From JAJPHU01 sp035553375 (lineage in GTDB: Bacteria; Planctomycetota; Planctomycetia; Gemmatales; Gemmataceae), in assembly GCA_035553375.1 (NCBI GenBank), contig DATNCY010000159.1, positions 1 through 64,000 of the forward strand: a stretch of 64,000 nt of DNA, written 5' to 3'. A program made the translations under genes and the position numbers. How positions within the stretch are numbered: position 1 is the stretch's first letter; each line of letters begins with the position of its first letter. Positions 23,589-32,752 of the stretch are shown here, in pieces. The notes below the pieces were generated by a model. It saw nothing but the letters and a program-made list of their open reading frames with translations. It did not search any database and was not told the origin of the DNA.

Positions 23589-24848
23589 ATGACGTTCTCC
23601 ACGAGTACATTCCTTGTCTGCGTGCTTCTGCTGTTGATCCAGGTACTCGCGGCGCTGCCCTGGGTCTTGCTGGCGTTTGTCAACCGCGAGGACATGCTCC
23701 TCAAACTGGGGAAACTAAAAAATTCAACATCCTCCGCCAACCCTCTCTCGCTTTGGTTGCTAAGGCGGATTGCTGTCGCCCTCGTTGGGGTACTCGTCTC
23801 GTCCCTGGTATTCGCCTCGACCGTTAGCGCGAGCGGAACCTTGGAAGGGATCGGCTACCTGTACGGCGTGATTTTGCAGCTTCAACTCCTGGCCGACGCC
23901 TTTATCGTTCTTTTCACGCTGCTGTTGTGGATTTGGCCCAAGGGCGCAGCGATCGCCCTGGCGGCGTTCCGCGAGGGGATTCGTCAGCCGATGTTTTGGT
24001 TGTTGTTCGGGGCGGCCTTCCTGGCCATGACCATCTCGCCGCTCATCCCGTACTTCACCTTCGGCGAAGACCATCTCGTCGTCAAGGACATCGGCTATGA
24101 CACCATCATGCTAGTCGCGGTCGTCTTCGGGGCGCTGGCGGCGAGCATGTCCATCAGCGAGGAGATCGAAGGACGAACCGCCGTCACGCTGATGAGCAAG
24201 CCGGTATCGCGGCGGCAGTTCCTGCTCGGCAAGTTCCTTGGCATCGTCCTGGCTTCCAGTGTGCTGTTCGCCCTGCTCGGCACCTATTTCGAGGGCGTGA
24301 ACCTGTTCACGCACTGGTGGGACAAGATGGACCCAGAACCGGTGCCGTTGTGGGTGATGGCCACCCTTGAAAAGTGGGCGCTGCCCGGCGAGGCGACCGA
24401 TCTGCTGCGCGGCCTGGGGTTGTGGACCCATCTGACGCTTGATACGGTGCCGGGACTCATCCTCGGTTTCTCGCAGGTGATGGTCCTCGTCGCCATCGCT
24501 GTCTCCCTGGCCACCCGTGTTCCCATGGTGGTCAATCTCATCGTCGTGCTGGTGGTCTTCTTCCTGGCGCACTTGACGCCCGTCCTGGTATCGATCGGCT
24601 ATCAAGCGCAAGCGACTAATCCGGGCGCGGCGGTATCGCAAATCCTCTACTTCATGGCTCAGCTCTTCGATTTGTTCCTGCCCAACCTCGAATCGTTCCG
24701 TCTGGAACCCGCCCTCCTCAACGATACCCCTATCGGCCCCGGCGACTTCGCCAAGTATTTGGGGTCGGTGAGTTTGTACGGCGTCCTCTACACTTCCATT
24801 GTGCTGCTGTTCGGCCTGATCCTGTTTGAGGATCGAGATCTTGCGTGA
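23589..24848 (+). CDS. ABC-2-type transporter permease
   Basis: The 419-residue protein starts at ATG 23589, just after acyP. It has about seven transmembrane segments, among them LLLIQVLAALPWVLLAFV, a pair around residues 60-125, MFWLLFGAAFLAMTI and MVVNLIVVLVVFFLAH. The motif SISEEIEGRTAVTLMSKPVSR is typical of ABC-2 permeases, in which a conserved Glu-Gly-Arg segment precedes the coupling helix. No ATPase gene is adjacent: the next ABC gene is a full exporter with a degenerate ATPase. The cargo is unknown. Confidence 0.82.
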   Translation: MTFSTSTFLVCVLLLLIQVLAALPWVLLAFVNREDMLLKLGKLKNSTSSANPLSLWLLRRIAVALVGVLVSSLVFASTVSASGTLEGIGYLYGVILQLQLLADAFIVLFTLLLWIWPKGAAIALAAFREGIRQPMFWLLFGAAFLAMTISPLIPYFTFGEDHLVVKDIGYDTIMLVAVVFGALAASMSISEEIEGRTAVTLMSKPVSRRQFLLGKFLGIVLASSVLFALLGTYFEGVNLFTHWWDKMDPEPVPLWVMATLEKWALPGEATDLLRGLGLWTHLTLDTVPGLILGFSQVMVLVAIAVSLATRVPMVVNLIVVLVVFFLAHLTPVLVSIGYQAQATNPGAAVSQILYFMAQLFDLFLPNLESFRLEPALLNDTPIGPGDFAKYLGSVSLYGVLYTSIVLLFGLILFEDRDLA

Positions 24849-24862
24849 GAGACCAAGGGCAG

Positions 24863-24915
24863 CCAGCCCGCAGCGCCAGCAAGGGAGCCGTTCCCTTGCT
24901 GGCGCTGCGGGCTGG
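24863..24915. repeat. CCAGCCCGCAGCGCC palindrome, copy
   Basis: A perfect pair of about 21-bp arms around a short spacer, 15 bases after the permease stop codon. It may end that transcript. Confidence 0.9.
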
Positions 24916-25062
24916 TAATCCGAGATGATTCGCTCGTGCAAAGCCCGTAGACTTTGCTAGAATCATGTTCGGCGTCGGAACCATCCGTCGAGGCGCGTAC
25001 CCGCCGTCTCATCGCGAGCGGCCTGCCGCGGACGGCGGACCTCGCACTACGGATCGATACTC

Positions 25063-27249
25063 ATGGACCGCGAAGCCGATCGTTCAGCCTTTGCCAAGGC
25101 ATGTGCCTATCTGAATTACAATCAAGGCGCCAAATGGTCCGCGCACGCGGCGGCGGCCGGCACCGGAATAGTCTACGTCGCCCTCCTGGCGGTACTGTGG
25201 CTATTCACCGACCTCATGGTCTATCGCGGCCGCCTGCCGACCTATCACAGCCTGACTCCCTTGCAGCGCGATCGCTTTTTCGCCGAGTGGAACAAGCTGG
25301 ATGCGGACGAACGCAAGGACCGATTGAAAGACGCGGGCATCACGGAGGAAATGAAGAAGCTCGGCTTCACGCCGGAAAAGCTTCAACAACTTGGCGACGA
25401 GGCCAACATTTCCACCTTGCCGCGGCACGACCTGCGCGTGGTGTGGCGTGCCCAACTCTATCACATCCTCGACGAACGCCTGCGGTTGGGTTCCTCGACT
25501 CCCGAAGGAGCGCCCCTGGTCGATTACAACGCCGACATGGGCATCAACAGCCTTCTCGTTCGTTCGGCAGCCGAAGGGCGGCACATCACGCCGATCCTGA
25601 CCTGGATGGCACGCCTCGCCCCGTGGATGCGCAACGCCGGCATGAACCCCAACGCTCGCGTCTCACCGTATCTCGTCGGCCTGTTGCTCATCGGCATCGT
25701 TCTGGGTCTACTCGGAGCGGTGTTGACGCTGCTGATGCGTGAAATGGCTGCACGGGCCACCATTGAGGCATCCACACGTCTGCGCCGCGCCGTCTATCAC
25801 CACACGTTCCGGCTGGGCACGTTGGCCTTCCGTGCCCTGGGACCGACGGAGGCGGTCAGCATCTTCGCCCGGCACATCGAAGCCGTCCACGACGCGCTGG
25901 CCACTCGTTTGACCGTCTATTATCGCGCACCGATCAAGTTTGCTCTGCTGGTGGCCTTCGCGCTATTCGTATCGTTTTGGCTGGCCCTGGCCTTTTTGAT
26001 GTTCGCCTTCCTGGTGTGGCTGATCGGCGGTCAAGTGGCGGCTTACTTCCGTCGCCGGGGCCGACTGGCCACGAATCAGGCGTCCGAGCATCTGACCATC
26101 ATGCGCGAAAGCCTCATGCTCATGCGGTTGGTCAAGTGCTATCTCATGGAGCAGTTCAATCAAAACCGCGTCGAACGCCAGTTGGCGCGCTATTCCAAGG
26201 TGCAACTGGAACGAGTCCGCGGCGAGGCTATCTATCAACCGCTGTTGGTTTTTCTCGGCTTCCTGGCCGCGATCGTGTTGCTGTTCGTGGCCGGCATTCT
26301 CGTACTGTATGGCCAGCTGACGGTGGCCGGTCTGGTGGCGCTCTGCACGGCGTTGGTGAGTCTGTATCAGCCGCTGGAGAAATGGCTGGAAGCGCGGCGG
26401 CTCGTTCGCCGCGGCCGGGATGCGGCGGAACATGTCTTCAAATTCCTGGAGCGACGCGGCGAGGTCGGGCAAGTCGTCGGTGCCGAGTTTTTGCCGCCGC
26501 TGGCCAAGCAGATTGAGTTCGACAACGTGAGTTTGCGCGAGCCGGGCAGCGGGCGGATGCTGCTGGAGGAAGTGACGTTGGGCATCCCCGCCGGCAAGCG
26601 CATCGGCCTGATTGGGGCCGACGACCTGGAGAAGCACGCCCTCGTCTATCTGATTCCGCGTTTGCTCGATCCGACCAGCGGCGAGATTCGCATCGATCAG
26701 CACAACTTGCGTTGGGTGACACTGGATTCCTTGCGGGCGCAGACGGCCACGGTGCTGATGCACAACCTCGTTTTCCACGACACGGTCGCCAACAACATCG
26801 GTTGCGGCGACAACGCCTACACGCTGGGTCAGATCATCGAAGCCGCCAAGGTCGCGCATGCCCATCACTTCATTCAGAAATTGCCGCAAGGTTACGAGAC
26901 GCCCATCGGCGAGTTGGGCCATTCGCTGTCGATCAGCGAGCAGTTCCGCGTCGCCCTGGCGCGGGCGATTCTACGCGACCCCGCCTTGCTCATCATCGAA
27001 GAACCGGATGCGGCTCTCGATGAGGACACCAAATCGCTGCTCGATGATACGTGGTCGCGCATTCTGCCTGGCCGCACGGCCATTTTCATTCCGCATCGGA
27101 TCTCCACGATCCGTTCCTGCGATACGCTGTTTTTGCTGCACAAGGGCCGCGTCGTCGCCTCCGGCGTCCACAAGGAACTGCTCACGCAGAATCCTCTGTA
27201 CCGCCATCTGCACTACCTGGAGTTCAACGAAATCGCGGAACAAGTGTAA
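25063..27249 (+). CDS. ABC exporter-like protein with degenerate ATPase motifs
   Basis: The 728-residue protein has the exporter layout: N-terminal helix, a charged insert (residues about 65-170), then six helices (about 200-440) and a nucleotide-binding domain (about 490-720). The key motifs are abnormal. Walker A reads GADDLEKH (518-525) instead of GxxGxGK[S/T], the signature reads LSISEQ instead of LSGGQ, and Walker B reads LLIIEEP, with Glu for the usual Asp. The Q-loop site has Met (TATVLMHNLVF). The H-loop His survives (FIPHRISTIR). ATP hydrolysis is therefore doubtful. The frame is intact over its full length, so it is kept, perhaps as a non-catalytic half of a heterodimer or in a structural role. 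Confidence 0.85.
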   Translation: MDREADRSAFAKACAYLNYNQGAKWSAHAAAAGTGIVYVALLAVLWLFTDLMVYRGRLPTYHSLTPLQRDRFFAEWNKLDADERKDRLKDAGITEEMKKLGFTPEKLQQLGDEANISTLPRHDLRVVWRAQLYHILDERLRLGSSTPEGAPLVDYNADMGINSLLVRSAAEGRHITPILTWMARLAPWMRNAGMNPNARVSPYLVGLLLIGIVLGLLGAVLTLLMREMAARATIEASTRLRRAVYHHTFRLGTLAFRALGPTEAVSIFARHIEAVHDALATRLTVYYRAPIKFALLVAFALFVSFWLALAFLMFAFLVWLIGGQVAAYFRRRGRLATNQASEHLTIMRESLMLMRLVKCYLMEQFNQNRVERQLARYSKVQLERVRGEAIYQPLLVFLGFLAAIVLLFVAGILVLYGQLTVAGLVALCTALVSLYQPLEKWLEARRLVRRGRDAAEHVFKFLERRGEVGQVVGAEFLPPLAKQIEFDNVSLREPGSGRMLLEEVTLGIPAGKRIGLIGADDLEKHALVYLIPRLLDPTSGEIRIDQHNLRWVTLDSLRAQTATVLMHNLVFHDTVANNIGCGDNAYTLGQIIEAAKVAHAHHFIQKLPQGYETPIGELGHSLSISEQFRVALARAILRDPALLIIEEPDAALDEDTKSLLDDTWSRILPGRTAIFIPHRISTIRSCDTLFLLHKGRVVASGVHKELLTQNPLYRHLHYLEFNEIAEQV

Positions 27250-27251
27250 CC

Positions 27252-27411
27252 ACCCGCTGCGCGGGAAATCCGAAATCCGAAATCCGAAATCCGAAATCGA
27301 AAACAAGTCAGGGAGCGGTTTTGAATTTGAATATTTGGATTTGAGATTTCTTTCGGATTTCGGATTTCGGATTTCGGATTTCGGATTTCGGATTTCCCAC
27401 GCAGCGGGGAG
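27252..27411. repeat. Tandem/inverted repeat (ATCCGAA units)
   Basis: CCCGCTGCGCGGGAAATCC, then repeated CGAAATC units, is mirrored by TTTCGGA units ending in GATTTCCCACGCAGCGGGG. It lies between the ABC exporter-like gene and the phosphatase gene. Confidence 0.85.
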
Positions 27412-27427
27412 GATTTGAAAGGGAGTT

Positions 27428-28243
27428 ATGCCATACGAACAAGAATTGCAGGCTGCCACGGATGCCGCCCGGAAAGCCGGGCGCGTTATTCTTACCGCCT
27501 ACACGCAATTCAAAGCCATTCCCGATGCCCCCATCGACATTAGCACCGAGGCGGATCGGCAGGCTCAGGAAACCATCTTGAGCCATCTCAAAAATCTGTT
27601 TCCCGGCGACGCCCTGTGCGCCGAGGAGCGGACGCCGGCGTTGGAGGGCGTTGCCGCCGTGGGGCCGCGTCTGTGGATCATCGATCCGATCGACGGCACG
27701 CGCGGCTTCGCCCGGAAGAACGGCGAGTTCTCGGTTATGATCGCTTTCGCCGAAAACGGCCGGATTGTCGTCGGCGTCGTGCTGGAACCGGCCAAGGAAC
27801 GCTGCACCTATGCGGCGATTGGACAGGGATGCTGGCGATACGATGGCGATGGTGAGCCGATCGCCTGCCGCGTGTCGTCCACGGCGGATCCGTCGGCCGC
27901 CGTCATGGTGCAGAGTCATTCGCGCAATCCGGGCACGCCCTCACGCATGGCCCAGGCTGTTCGTCCGGCGCGCGTCGTCGAGACGTATTCGGCGGGGGTC
28001 AAACTGGCGATGGTGGCGCGCGGTGAGGTCGATCTGTACGTGAATGATTACACGCAGTTTCACGATTGGGACATCGCGGCCGGCCATATTCTCGTGGCGG
28101 AGGCCGGCGGTACCGTGACGGGATTGCACGGTCAGGAGTTGCGCTATGGCCTACCGGAAGCGTGGCAGCGTTTCGGTTTGCTGGGCAGCAATGGACACGT
28201 CCACGCCGCCGCGCTGAAGCGACTGGAAGCGATCCAGCTATGA
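27428..28243 (+). CDS. Inositol monophosphatase family protein
   Basis: The 271-residue protein starts at ATG 27428. It has the family's metal site: WIIDPIDGTRGFARKNGEFS (DPIDGT) and, near the end, HDWDIAAGHILVAEAGG, plus AEERT upstream. These bind Mg and hydrolyse phosphate monoesters such as inositol phosphate, 3'-phosphoadenosine 5'-phosphate or histidinol phosphate. The GTRGF variation is closer to the CysQ/BPNT branch. Exact substrate uncertain. It is followed by glycosyltransferase genes. Confidence 0.88.
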   Translation: MPYEQELQAATDAARKAGRVILTAYTQFKAIPDAPIDISTEADRQAQETILSHLKNLFPGDALCAEERTPALEGVAAVGPRLWIIDPIDGTRGFARKNGEFSVMIAFAENGRIVVGVVLEPAKERCTYAAIGQGCWRYDGDGEPIACRVSSTADPSAAVMVQSHSRNPGTPSRMAQAVRPARVVETYSAGVKLAMVARGEVDLYVNDYTQFHDWDIAAGHILVAEAGGTVTGLHGQELRYGLPEAWQRFGLLGSNGHVHAAALKRLEAIQL

Positions 28244-28361
28244 TCCGCCAGAGGGCGGATGAGGCGACAAGCGGCATTGCGTAAAAAACGGCGGACAGGC
28301 TATACTCCGCCGACTTGCACCAGGACCCGGCGATCAATCGTCGTTCCAGGGAAGGAACCCG

Positions 28362-29438
28362 ATGGACTCCACCGCAACCTCCAGCCTCTCCGTAATGCCT
28401 CCGGCGCCGCGCCGCCGCCCGAGGCTGCGGCCCCGGCTTGTTCCCGCCGTACCGCGTTTGTCGGTCGTGGTGGTTAACTACCTGCAATGGCAGGACACGG
28501 CATCCCTCGTGCGGCAACTGCGAGCCGCGCCGGCCTTGCGGCACGGTGCCGCCGAAGTGGTCATCGTGGACAACGATTCACCGTGGAACGCCCTCATCCC
28601 TCAGTTGCGGCAACTGCCGGGCGTATCGCTGCGGCGCTGGCGTAACAATCGCGGTTTCGCGCGGGCCGTCAACGAAGGCGTTCGCCTCAGTCGCGGCGAT
28701 TGGGTTCTTCTGCTCAACCCTGATATGTCCCTGGAACCGGGTTTTCTCGACAAAGCTCTGGCGCGGGCCGAGGAACTGGCCCGCACCGATGCGCATACCG
28801 GCATCATCGGCTTCGGCTTGCGCGACGCGGATGGCGGTCGCCAGCGCTCGGCGGGACCATTTCCAACGCTGGCATCCTCGCTCGCTCGCTTGCTGTTGCC
28901 GCGCCGCTGGCGCAAGTATTATCTGCGCTCCACGGAGCAATGTCGGCCGGTGGACTGGGTGACGGGCTGTTGCCTCATGGTACGGCGGACGTGCTGGGAA
29001 AATCTCGGTGGCCTCGACGGCGATTTCTTCCTCTACTACGAGGATGTCGATCTCTGCCGCCGGGCGCGCGAGCGCGGCTGGACGGTGTGGCACGATCCGG
29101 AATTGTCGGCCACGCACCACCATCCGCTGCACGCTCGAACCTTGCCGGTCCATCTACGGCTCATCACCCGCCACGCGCTGTTGACCTACGCGGCCAAGCA
29201 TTGGCCGGTAGCGCAGGTGCGCATCCTGGCCGGCATCATTCGCGTCGAGGCGTGGCTGCGGCAGCGGCAAGCCTGGCGACATGGCAATGAAGTGCATGCC
29301 GGGCTGTTCGACAATCTCGGCCGGATGGTCAGCGATTTCGCGCGTGGTCGAGCCAGCGCCGCTGGCCGCCGGTTGCTGCGTGTGGTGCGACGCCGGGAGG
29401 AATGGCGTGCGGCCCTGTCTGTCCATCGTGATACCTAG
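28362..29438 (+). CDS. Family 2 glycosyltransferase
   Basis: The 358-residue protein starts at ATG 28362. After an Arg/Pro-rich start of about 30 residues, the GT2 domain begins with LSVVVVNYLQWQD, has VIVDNDS, the acidic motif LLLNPDMSLEPGFLD, and WVTGCCLMVRR with FFLYYEDVDLC. These are the nucleotide-sugar and metal-binding features. It transfers a sugar to an unknown acceptor, perhaps in cell-surface polysaccharide synthesis. Its 3' end overlaps the next glycosyltransferase by 32 bases. Confidence 0.9.
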   Translation: MDSTATSSLSVMPPAPRRRPRLRPRLVPAVPRLSVVVVNYLQWQDTASLVRQLRAAPALRHGAAEVVIVDNDSPWNALIPQLRQLPGVSLRRWRNNRGFARAVNEGVRLSRGDWVLLLNPDMSLEPGFLDKALARAEELARTDAHTGIIGFGLRDADGGRQRSAGPFPTLASSLARLLLPRRWRKYYLRSTEQCRPVDWVTGCCLMVRRTCWENLGGLDGDFFLYYEDVDLCRRARERGWTVWHDPELSATHHHPLHARTLPVHLRLITRHALLTYAAKHWPVAQVRILAGIIRVEAWLRQRQAWRHGNEVHAGLFDNLGRMVSDFARGRASAAGRRLLRVVRRREEWRAALSVHRDT

Positions 29439-30366
29439 CCATAATCGGGCCGATTTATTGCGCCTCTGTCTGGCCAGCGTGCATCGCCATGCGCCGGCGG
29501 GTACGGAAATCATCGTGGTCGATGACGCCTCGCCGGACCATGCCGTCAGCCGAACGGCCGGCGATTTCGCCGGCGTGCGTGTGCTGCGTCTGCCGCGACG
29601 CCGTGGCTTCTGCGCCGCCGTCAACGCCGGCATCCGCGCCACCCGCCATCCCATCGTCGAATTGCTCAACGATGACACCGAAGTGTCAGCAGGTTGGGCG
29701 GAAGCCGCCCTCGATCACTTCCTTCATCCTCAGATAGCCGCCGTCGCCCCGCTGGTTCTACGCGGTCCTCCCAATGAGGGAGCGCGGCGGATCGATAGCG
29801 CCGGGGATCGTTACTTCGCCGGCGGCGTGGCCGGCAAACGCGGTCACGGACAACCGCTCACCGCGATTTATCTGCAAGGCGGCGACGTGTTCGGCGCCAG
29901 CGCTTCCAGCGCGTTCTATCGGCGGGATGCGCTGCTTGAGGTGGGAATGTTCCCCGAAGAGTTCGGCGCCTACTTCGAGGATGTCGATCTCGCCTTTCGT
30001 CTCCACTGGACGGGTTACCGCATTATTTACGAACCGGCGTCGCGCGTTTGGCATCGCGTATCGGCCTCGCATGGCCGACTATCGCGGCGATTGCTCGAAC
30101 AGCAATCGCGCAACGAAGAGCGTGTGTTTTGGCGCAACCTGCCGAACCGCGATTTGCTCCGCGCCGTGCCGTGGCATATGGCCGTCCTCATCGCCAAGGC
30201 GTGCCGGCGATGGCAGGAAGGAGAATGGCTACCCTTCGTTCTGGGGCGATTGCGAGCGCTGGGTGAAATGCCGAGCATGCTTCGCCACCGCCGCGAATTG
30301 AGTGAGTTGGCAGCGCCTTCTCCGAGCGCGGCCACCTGGGGCGTCGAGCCGCGTTTTTGGGGATGA
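29407..30366 (+). CDS. Family 2 glycosyltransferase
   Basis: The 319-residue protein starts at GTG 29407 (VRPCLSIVIPSHNRADLLRL) with GGGAGG upstream, overlapping the previous gene by 32 bases, which suggests coupled translation. The GT2 motifs are VVDDASPD, the acidic LLNDDTEVSAGW, and SAFYRRDALLEVGMFP with FGAYFEDVDLAFRL. It is probably a partner of the upstream enzyme in one glycan pathway. Confidence 0.9.
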   Translation: MRPCLSIVIPSHNRADLLRLCLASVHRHAPAGTEIIVVDDASPDHAVSRTAGDFAGVRVLRLPRRRGFCAAVNAGIRATRHPIVELLNDDTEVSAGWAEAALDHFLHPQIAAVAPLVLRGPPNEGARRIDSAGDRYFAGGVAGKRGHGQPLTAIYLQGGDVFGASASSAFYRRDALLEVGMFPEEFGAYFEDVDLAFRLHWTGYRIIYEPASRVWHRVSASHGRLSRRLLEQQSRNEERVFWRNLPNRDLLRAVPWHMAVLIAKACRRWQEGEWLPFVLGRLRALGEMPSMLRHRRELSELAAPSPSAATWGVEPRFWG

Positions 30367-30378
30367 CAACACATTTCT

Positions 30379-30442
30379 CGTGTAGTGGCGACGGGCAGCG
30401 GAGCGCGATAGCCCGCGCTCCGCTGCCCGTCGCCGCTACACG
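30379..30442. terminator. Bidirectional terminator-like inverted repeat
   Basis: CGTGTAGTGGCGACGGGCAG and the next nine bases (30379-30407) pair with 30414-30442 over 29 bp with a single G-U position and a 6-base loop. It lies between the convergent glycosyltransferase and DUF1559 genes, so it could end transcripts from both sides. It has no T run. Confidence 0.75.
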
Positions 30443-30455
30443 GAAAGTTGGCGGC

Positions 30456-31397
30456 CTAATCGTAGGGCGGTAGCGATTGCCCGTCGGAAATGTTTGTTAA
30501 CAGCCCCAGAATGGCCGGAGATGTCGCCACGTAGAGGCTGTGGACGCTGCCATCCACGAACACGAAATTGCAGGACGAAGGATGGGCGCTGCCGAATTTC
30601 CAGCCCATATCCCGTAGCGATTGGGCCAGGGGATGGCCCGGCCCTCCTGCTCGACCGGAACAACCGGGACTATCACCGTCGTAAATGGAGCAATCCCAGC
30701 CGCCCTGACCCCAGTAATCTATCGGGACGTGTTTTTCTCCAATGAGGATTGTGTTGCTGGTGCCGTCCGTGATCTTGCTTAGGCGGACGCCCTTGTCATA
30801 GGGGTTGTTGAGGCGAAAGGCTCCCTTCGTAGACAAAGAGGAAGACCCCATGTTGCAGGCGTAATCCCCCAAGGCTCCGGGAATTTGCTCCCAATGCCCA
30901 TCGCCATCGTCATCGCCGCTTCCGCCCGGAAACGCCAAAGGGTCGCCGCTCACGCTGTAGAGCGTGTCGGAATTGGCGCTTCGTCGGGAAGGGCAAAAGA
31001 ATCCCGGCACGTTGAACTGCCGTACCAGCGGGTTTTGATAGTGATACCAGCGGTTAAAGTTCCACGATTGGAAGGCGTTTTCCTGCTCCAAATAGGGCAG
31101 AAGGTAAACCGCCCAGGTAGCTCCGCCACGAGATTTGAAGTCGTCGTCATCGTTGTCCTTGTTCACCCGCATGATGCGGGCCGGCGGCAGACACCTCGCC
31201 CCGGATTCAAAGTTAAGGACGGCCAAGCCGAGCTGCTTGAGATTATTGGCGCAGGAGGTCCGGTTGGCGGCCTCCCGCGCCTTTTGTACGGCCGGCAGCA
31301 GTAGGCTAATCAGGATCGAGATGATGGCCATTACCACCAGCAACTCGATGAGCGTGAACCCGGAGAGCGAACGAAAGCGAGACAATGGCGATCTCAT
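30456..31397 (-). CDS. DUF1559 (type IV pilin-like) protein
   Basis: The 313-residue protein starts at ATG 31397 with GAGGTG upstream. A short leader ends in the prepilin cleavage and N-methylation motif GFTLIELLVVMAIISIL. This is followed by the DUF1559 pattern: LLPAVQKAREAANRTSCAN and LKQLGLAVLNFE, a PYLEQ segment, and the late MGWKFGSAHPSSCNFVFVDG. DUF1559 proteins are abundant planctomycete surface or secreted proteins processed by prepilin peptidase; their function is unknown. It is directly downstream of a zinc-ribbon membrane protein (8-base gap), so both are one transcript. Confidence 0.94.
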   Translation of the reverse strand: MRSPLSRFRSLSGFTLIELLVVMAIISILISLLLPAVQKAREAANRTSCANNLKQLGLAVLNFESGARCLPPARIMRVNKDNDDDDFKSRGGATWAVYLLPYLEQENAFQSWNFNRWYHYQNPLVRQFNVPGFFCPSRRSANSDTLYSVSGDPLAFPGGSGDDDGDGHWEQIPGALGDYACNMGSSSLSTKGAFRLNNPYDKGVRLSKITDGTSNTILIGEKHVPIDYWGQGGWDCSIYDGDSPGCSGRAGGPGHPLAQSLRDMGWKFGSAHPSSCNFVFVDGSVHSLYVATSPAILGLLTNISDGQSLPPYD

Positions 31398-31405
31398 GAC
31401 TCACC

Positions 31406-32575
31406 TCACTTGCTTCGTTTCTTGTGTACAATAGCGGTCTGAGGAATAATGAATTTGCAGACGCCTGTCCTTCCCCACGCCGCCGCAGGCAAATCCACTT
31501 CCACATGGGCCGTGCCCGACCAGGGAGGCTCGAACACCAGCAAATCCTTGACTTCATGAGTGGGCAGAACGGAAACCGTGCTGAGTTGACCGGCCTTTTT
31601 GGCTTGCTCTCCTAGTTCTCGTCGTTGCAGTTCCTTCCCTCGGCTGTCCCGCGCGACGGCGAGATGTTCGCCGCTGGCCTGGCCGTGATAGGTGACAGCG
31701 TGGAGTTGGCCCACGTTGGCGAGATGGAGGGTGATAAGCAATACCGGCTGGCCTTTGTCCAGCACGCGATCCACCACGGCGCTTTCCACACGGATGAGAA
31801 AATCTCCTTGGCGGATAGCATTTATCTCCGCATCAACTCGGTCGCCGCCCGCCAGTTCCTTCACATCGGAAGTATTGTCCCGAGAGACCATCATTTGCAC
31901 GTTCAAATCGGCTTCCGGCACGACGAAATCCCGGCCCCAGCGGTTGTTGAGCCAACTTGGTCCGAATAGCGCCAACAGCAGAAGTACGCCGTTGCCTCCC
32001 CCGCCCAGAGCCAGCCAGATTCCATCCTTGATTTGCCAGTTGTCCCACGTCGCCACGACGCCGGCCAGACCAACCACGAGACCAAGGCTGGCGAGCGAGA
32101 TGGTCAAAAATCGCGGCAGCGCGAAGGCGGCCAAGAGCAAGCCAAGAGCGGTAAGAGAAAAGGCGGCCACGCCCCAAGCATTTATCCATCCTGGTAGGGC
32201 GGATTGCGCGGGAGCGGACGGTTCGGGGAAATCCATCGCGGAAACGATGGGGGAGTGCGCGAGCGGTTCGGAATGAACCGGCGCGGGGGCCGGAGGGGGA
32301 GCAGGCGGTTCCGAGGGAGCAGGATTGGAAGCCCCAGCGGGAGGTGTGGCGACCCACCACGGCAAATCGGCAGGAGGAGGCGGAGGCGCTTTCACCGGCG
32401 CGGCCGTTGGTCTCGGAGCCGCAACCGGACGGCGCAGGTTCTTCGCCGGCTCCGGCGGAGCGGGTGCGACCGTGAAATAATTGCCGCAGGTCGGACAACG
32501 CAAACTCGCGCCGAGCGATTGGTCGGGCACTTTTATCTTGTTCGGACAGAACGAACATGCCGTAACGAAAGGCAT
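31406..32575 (-). CDS. Zinc-ribbon membrane protein
   Basis: The 389-residue protein begins MPFVTACSFCPNKIKVPDQS, then RCPTCGNYF, a four-Cys zinc ribbon. A long Pro-rich linker (about 40-120) leads to three or four transmembrane helices (about 130-215, including GLLLAAFALPRFLTISLASL and GGNGVLLLLALFGPSWL). A soluble C-terminal beta-rich domain (about 240-385) follows, resembling a small extracellular domain. It precedes the DUF1559 gene. A zinc ribbon joined to membrane helices recurs at 43705 in this window. Function unknown. Confidence 0.82.
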   Translation of the reverse strand: MPFVTACSFCPNKIKVPDQSLGASLRCPTCGNYFTVAPAPPEPAKNLRRPVAAPRPTAAPVKAPPPPPADLPWWVATPPAGASNPAPSEPPAPPPAPAPVHSEPLAHSPIVSAMDFPEPSAPAQSALPGWINAWGVAAFSLTALGLLLAAFALPRFLTISLASLGLVVGLAGVVATWDNWQIKDGIWLALGGGGNGVLLLLALFGPSWLNNRWGRDFVVPEADLNVQMMVSRDNTSDVKELAGGDRVDAEINAIRQGDFLIRVESAVVDRVLDKGQPVLLITLHLANVGQLHAVTYHGQASGEHLAVARDSRGKELQRRELGEQAKKAGQLSTVSVLPTHEVKDLLVFEPPWSGTAHVEVDLPAAAWGRTGVCKFIIPQTAIVHKKRSK

Positions 32576-32752
32576 CGCTCACCCACTGAAGGGGCTTCCA
32601 GGCGACAGAATAGACTCCTCTATTGTTATGCCACGATGCTGGTTGTTCAAGAATAATCTGAGCCATCGGCCCCTTGAAGGCTTATCCTCAAAGCCGCGCT
32701 CGGCGTTCGGCGATACAAAGAACAGAGACGGATTTCGCGGAGGACACAACGC

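Noticed and set aside
25963..26922. 319-residue minus-strand open frame
   Set aside because: Antisense to the ABC exporter-like gene; composition is Gln/His-rich as expected of a shadow.
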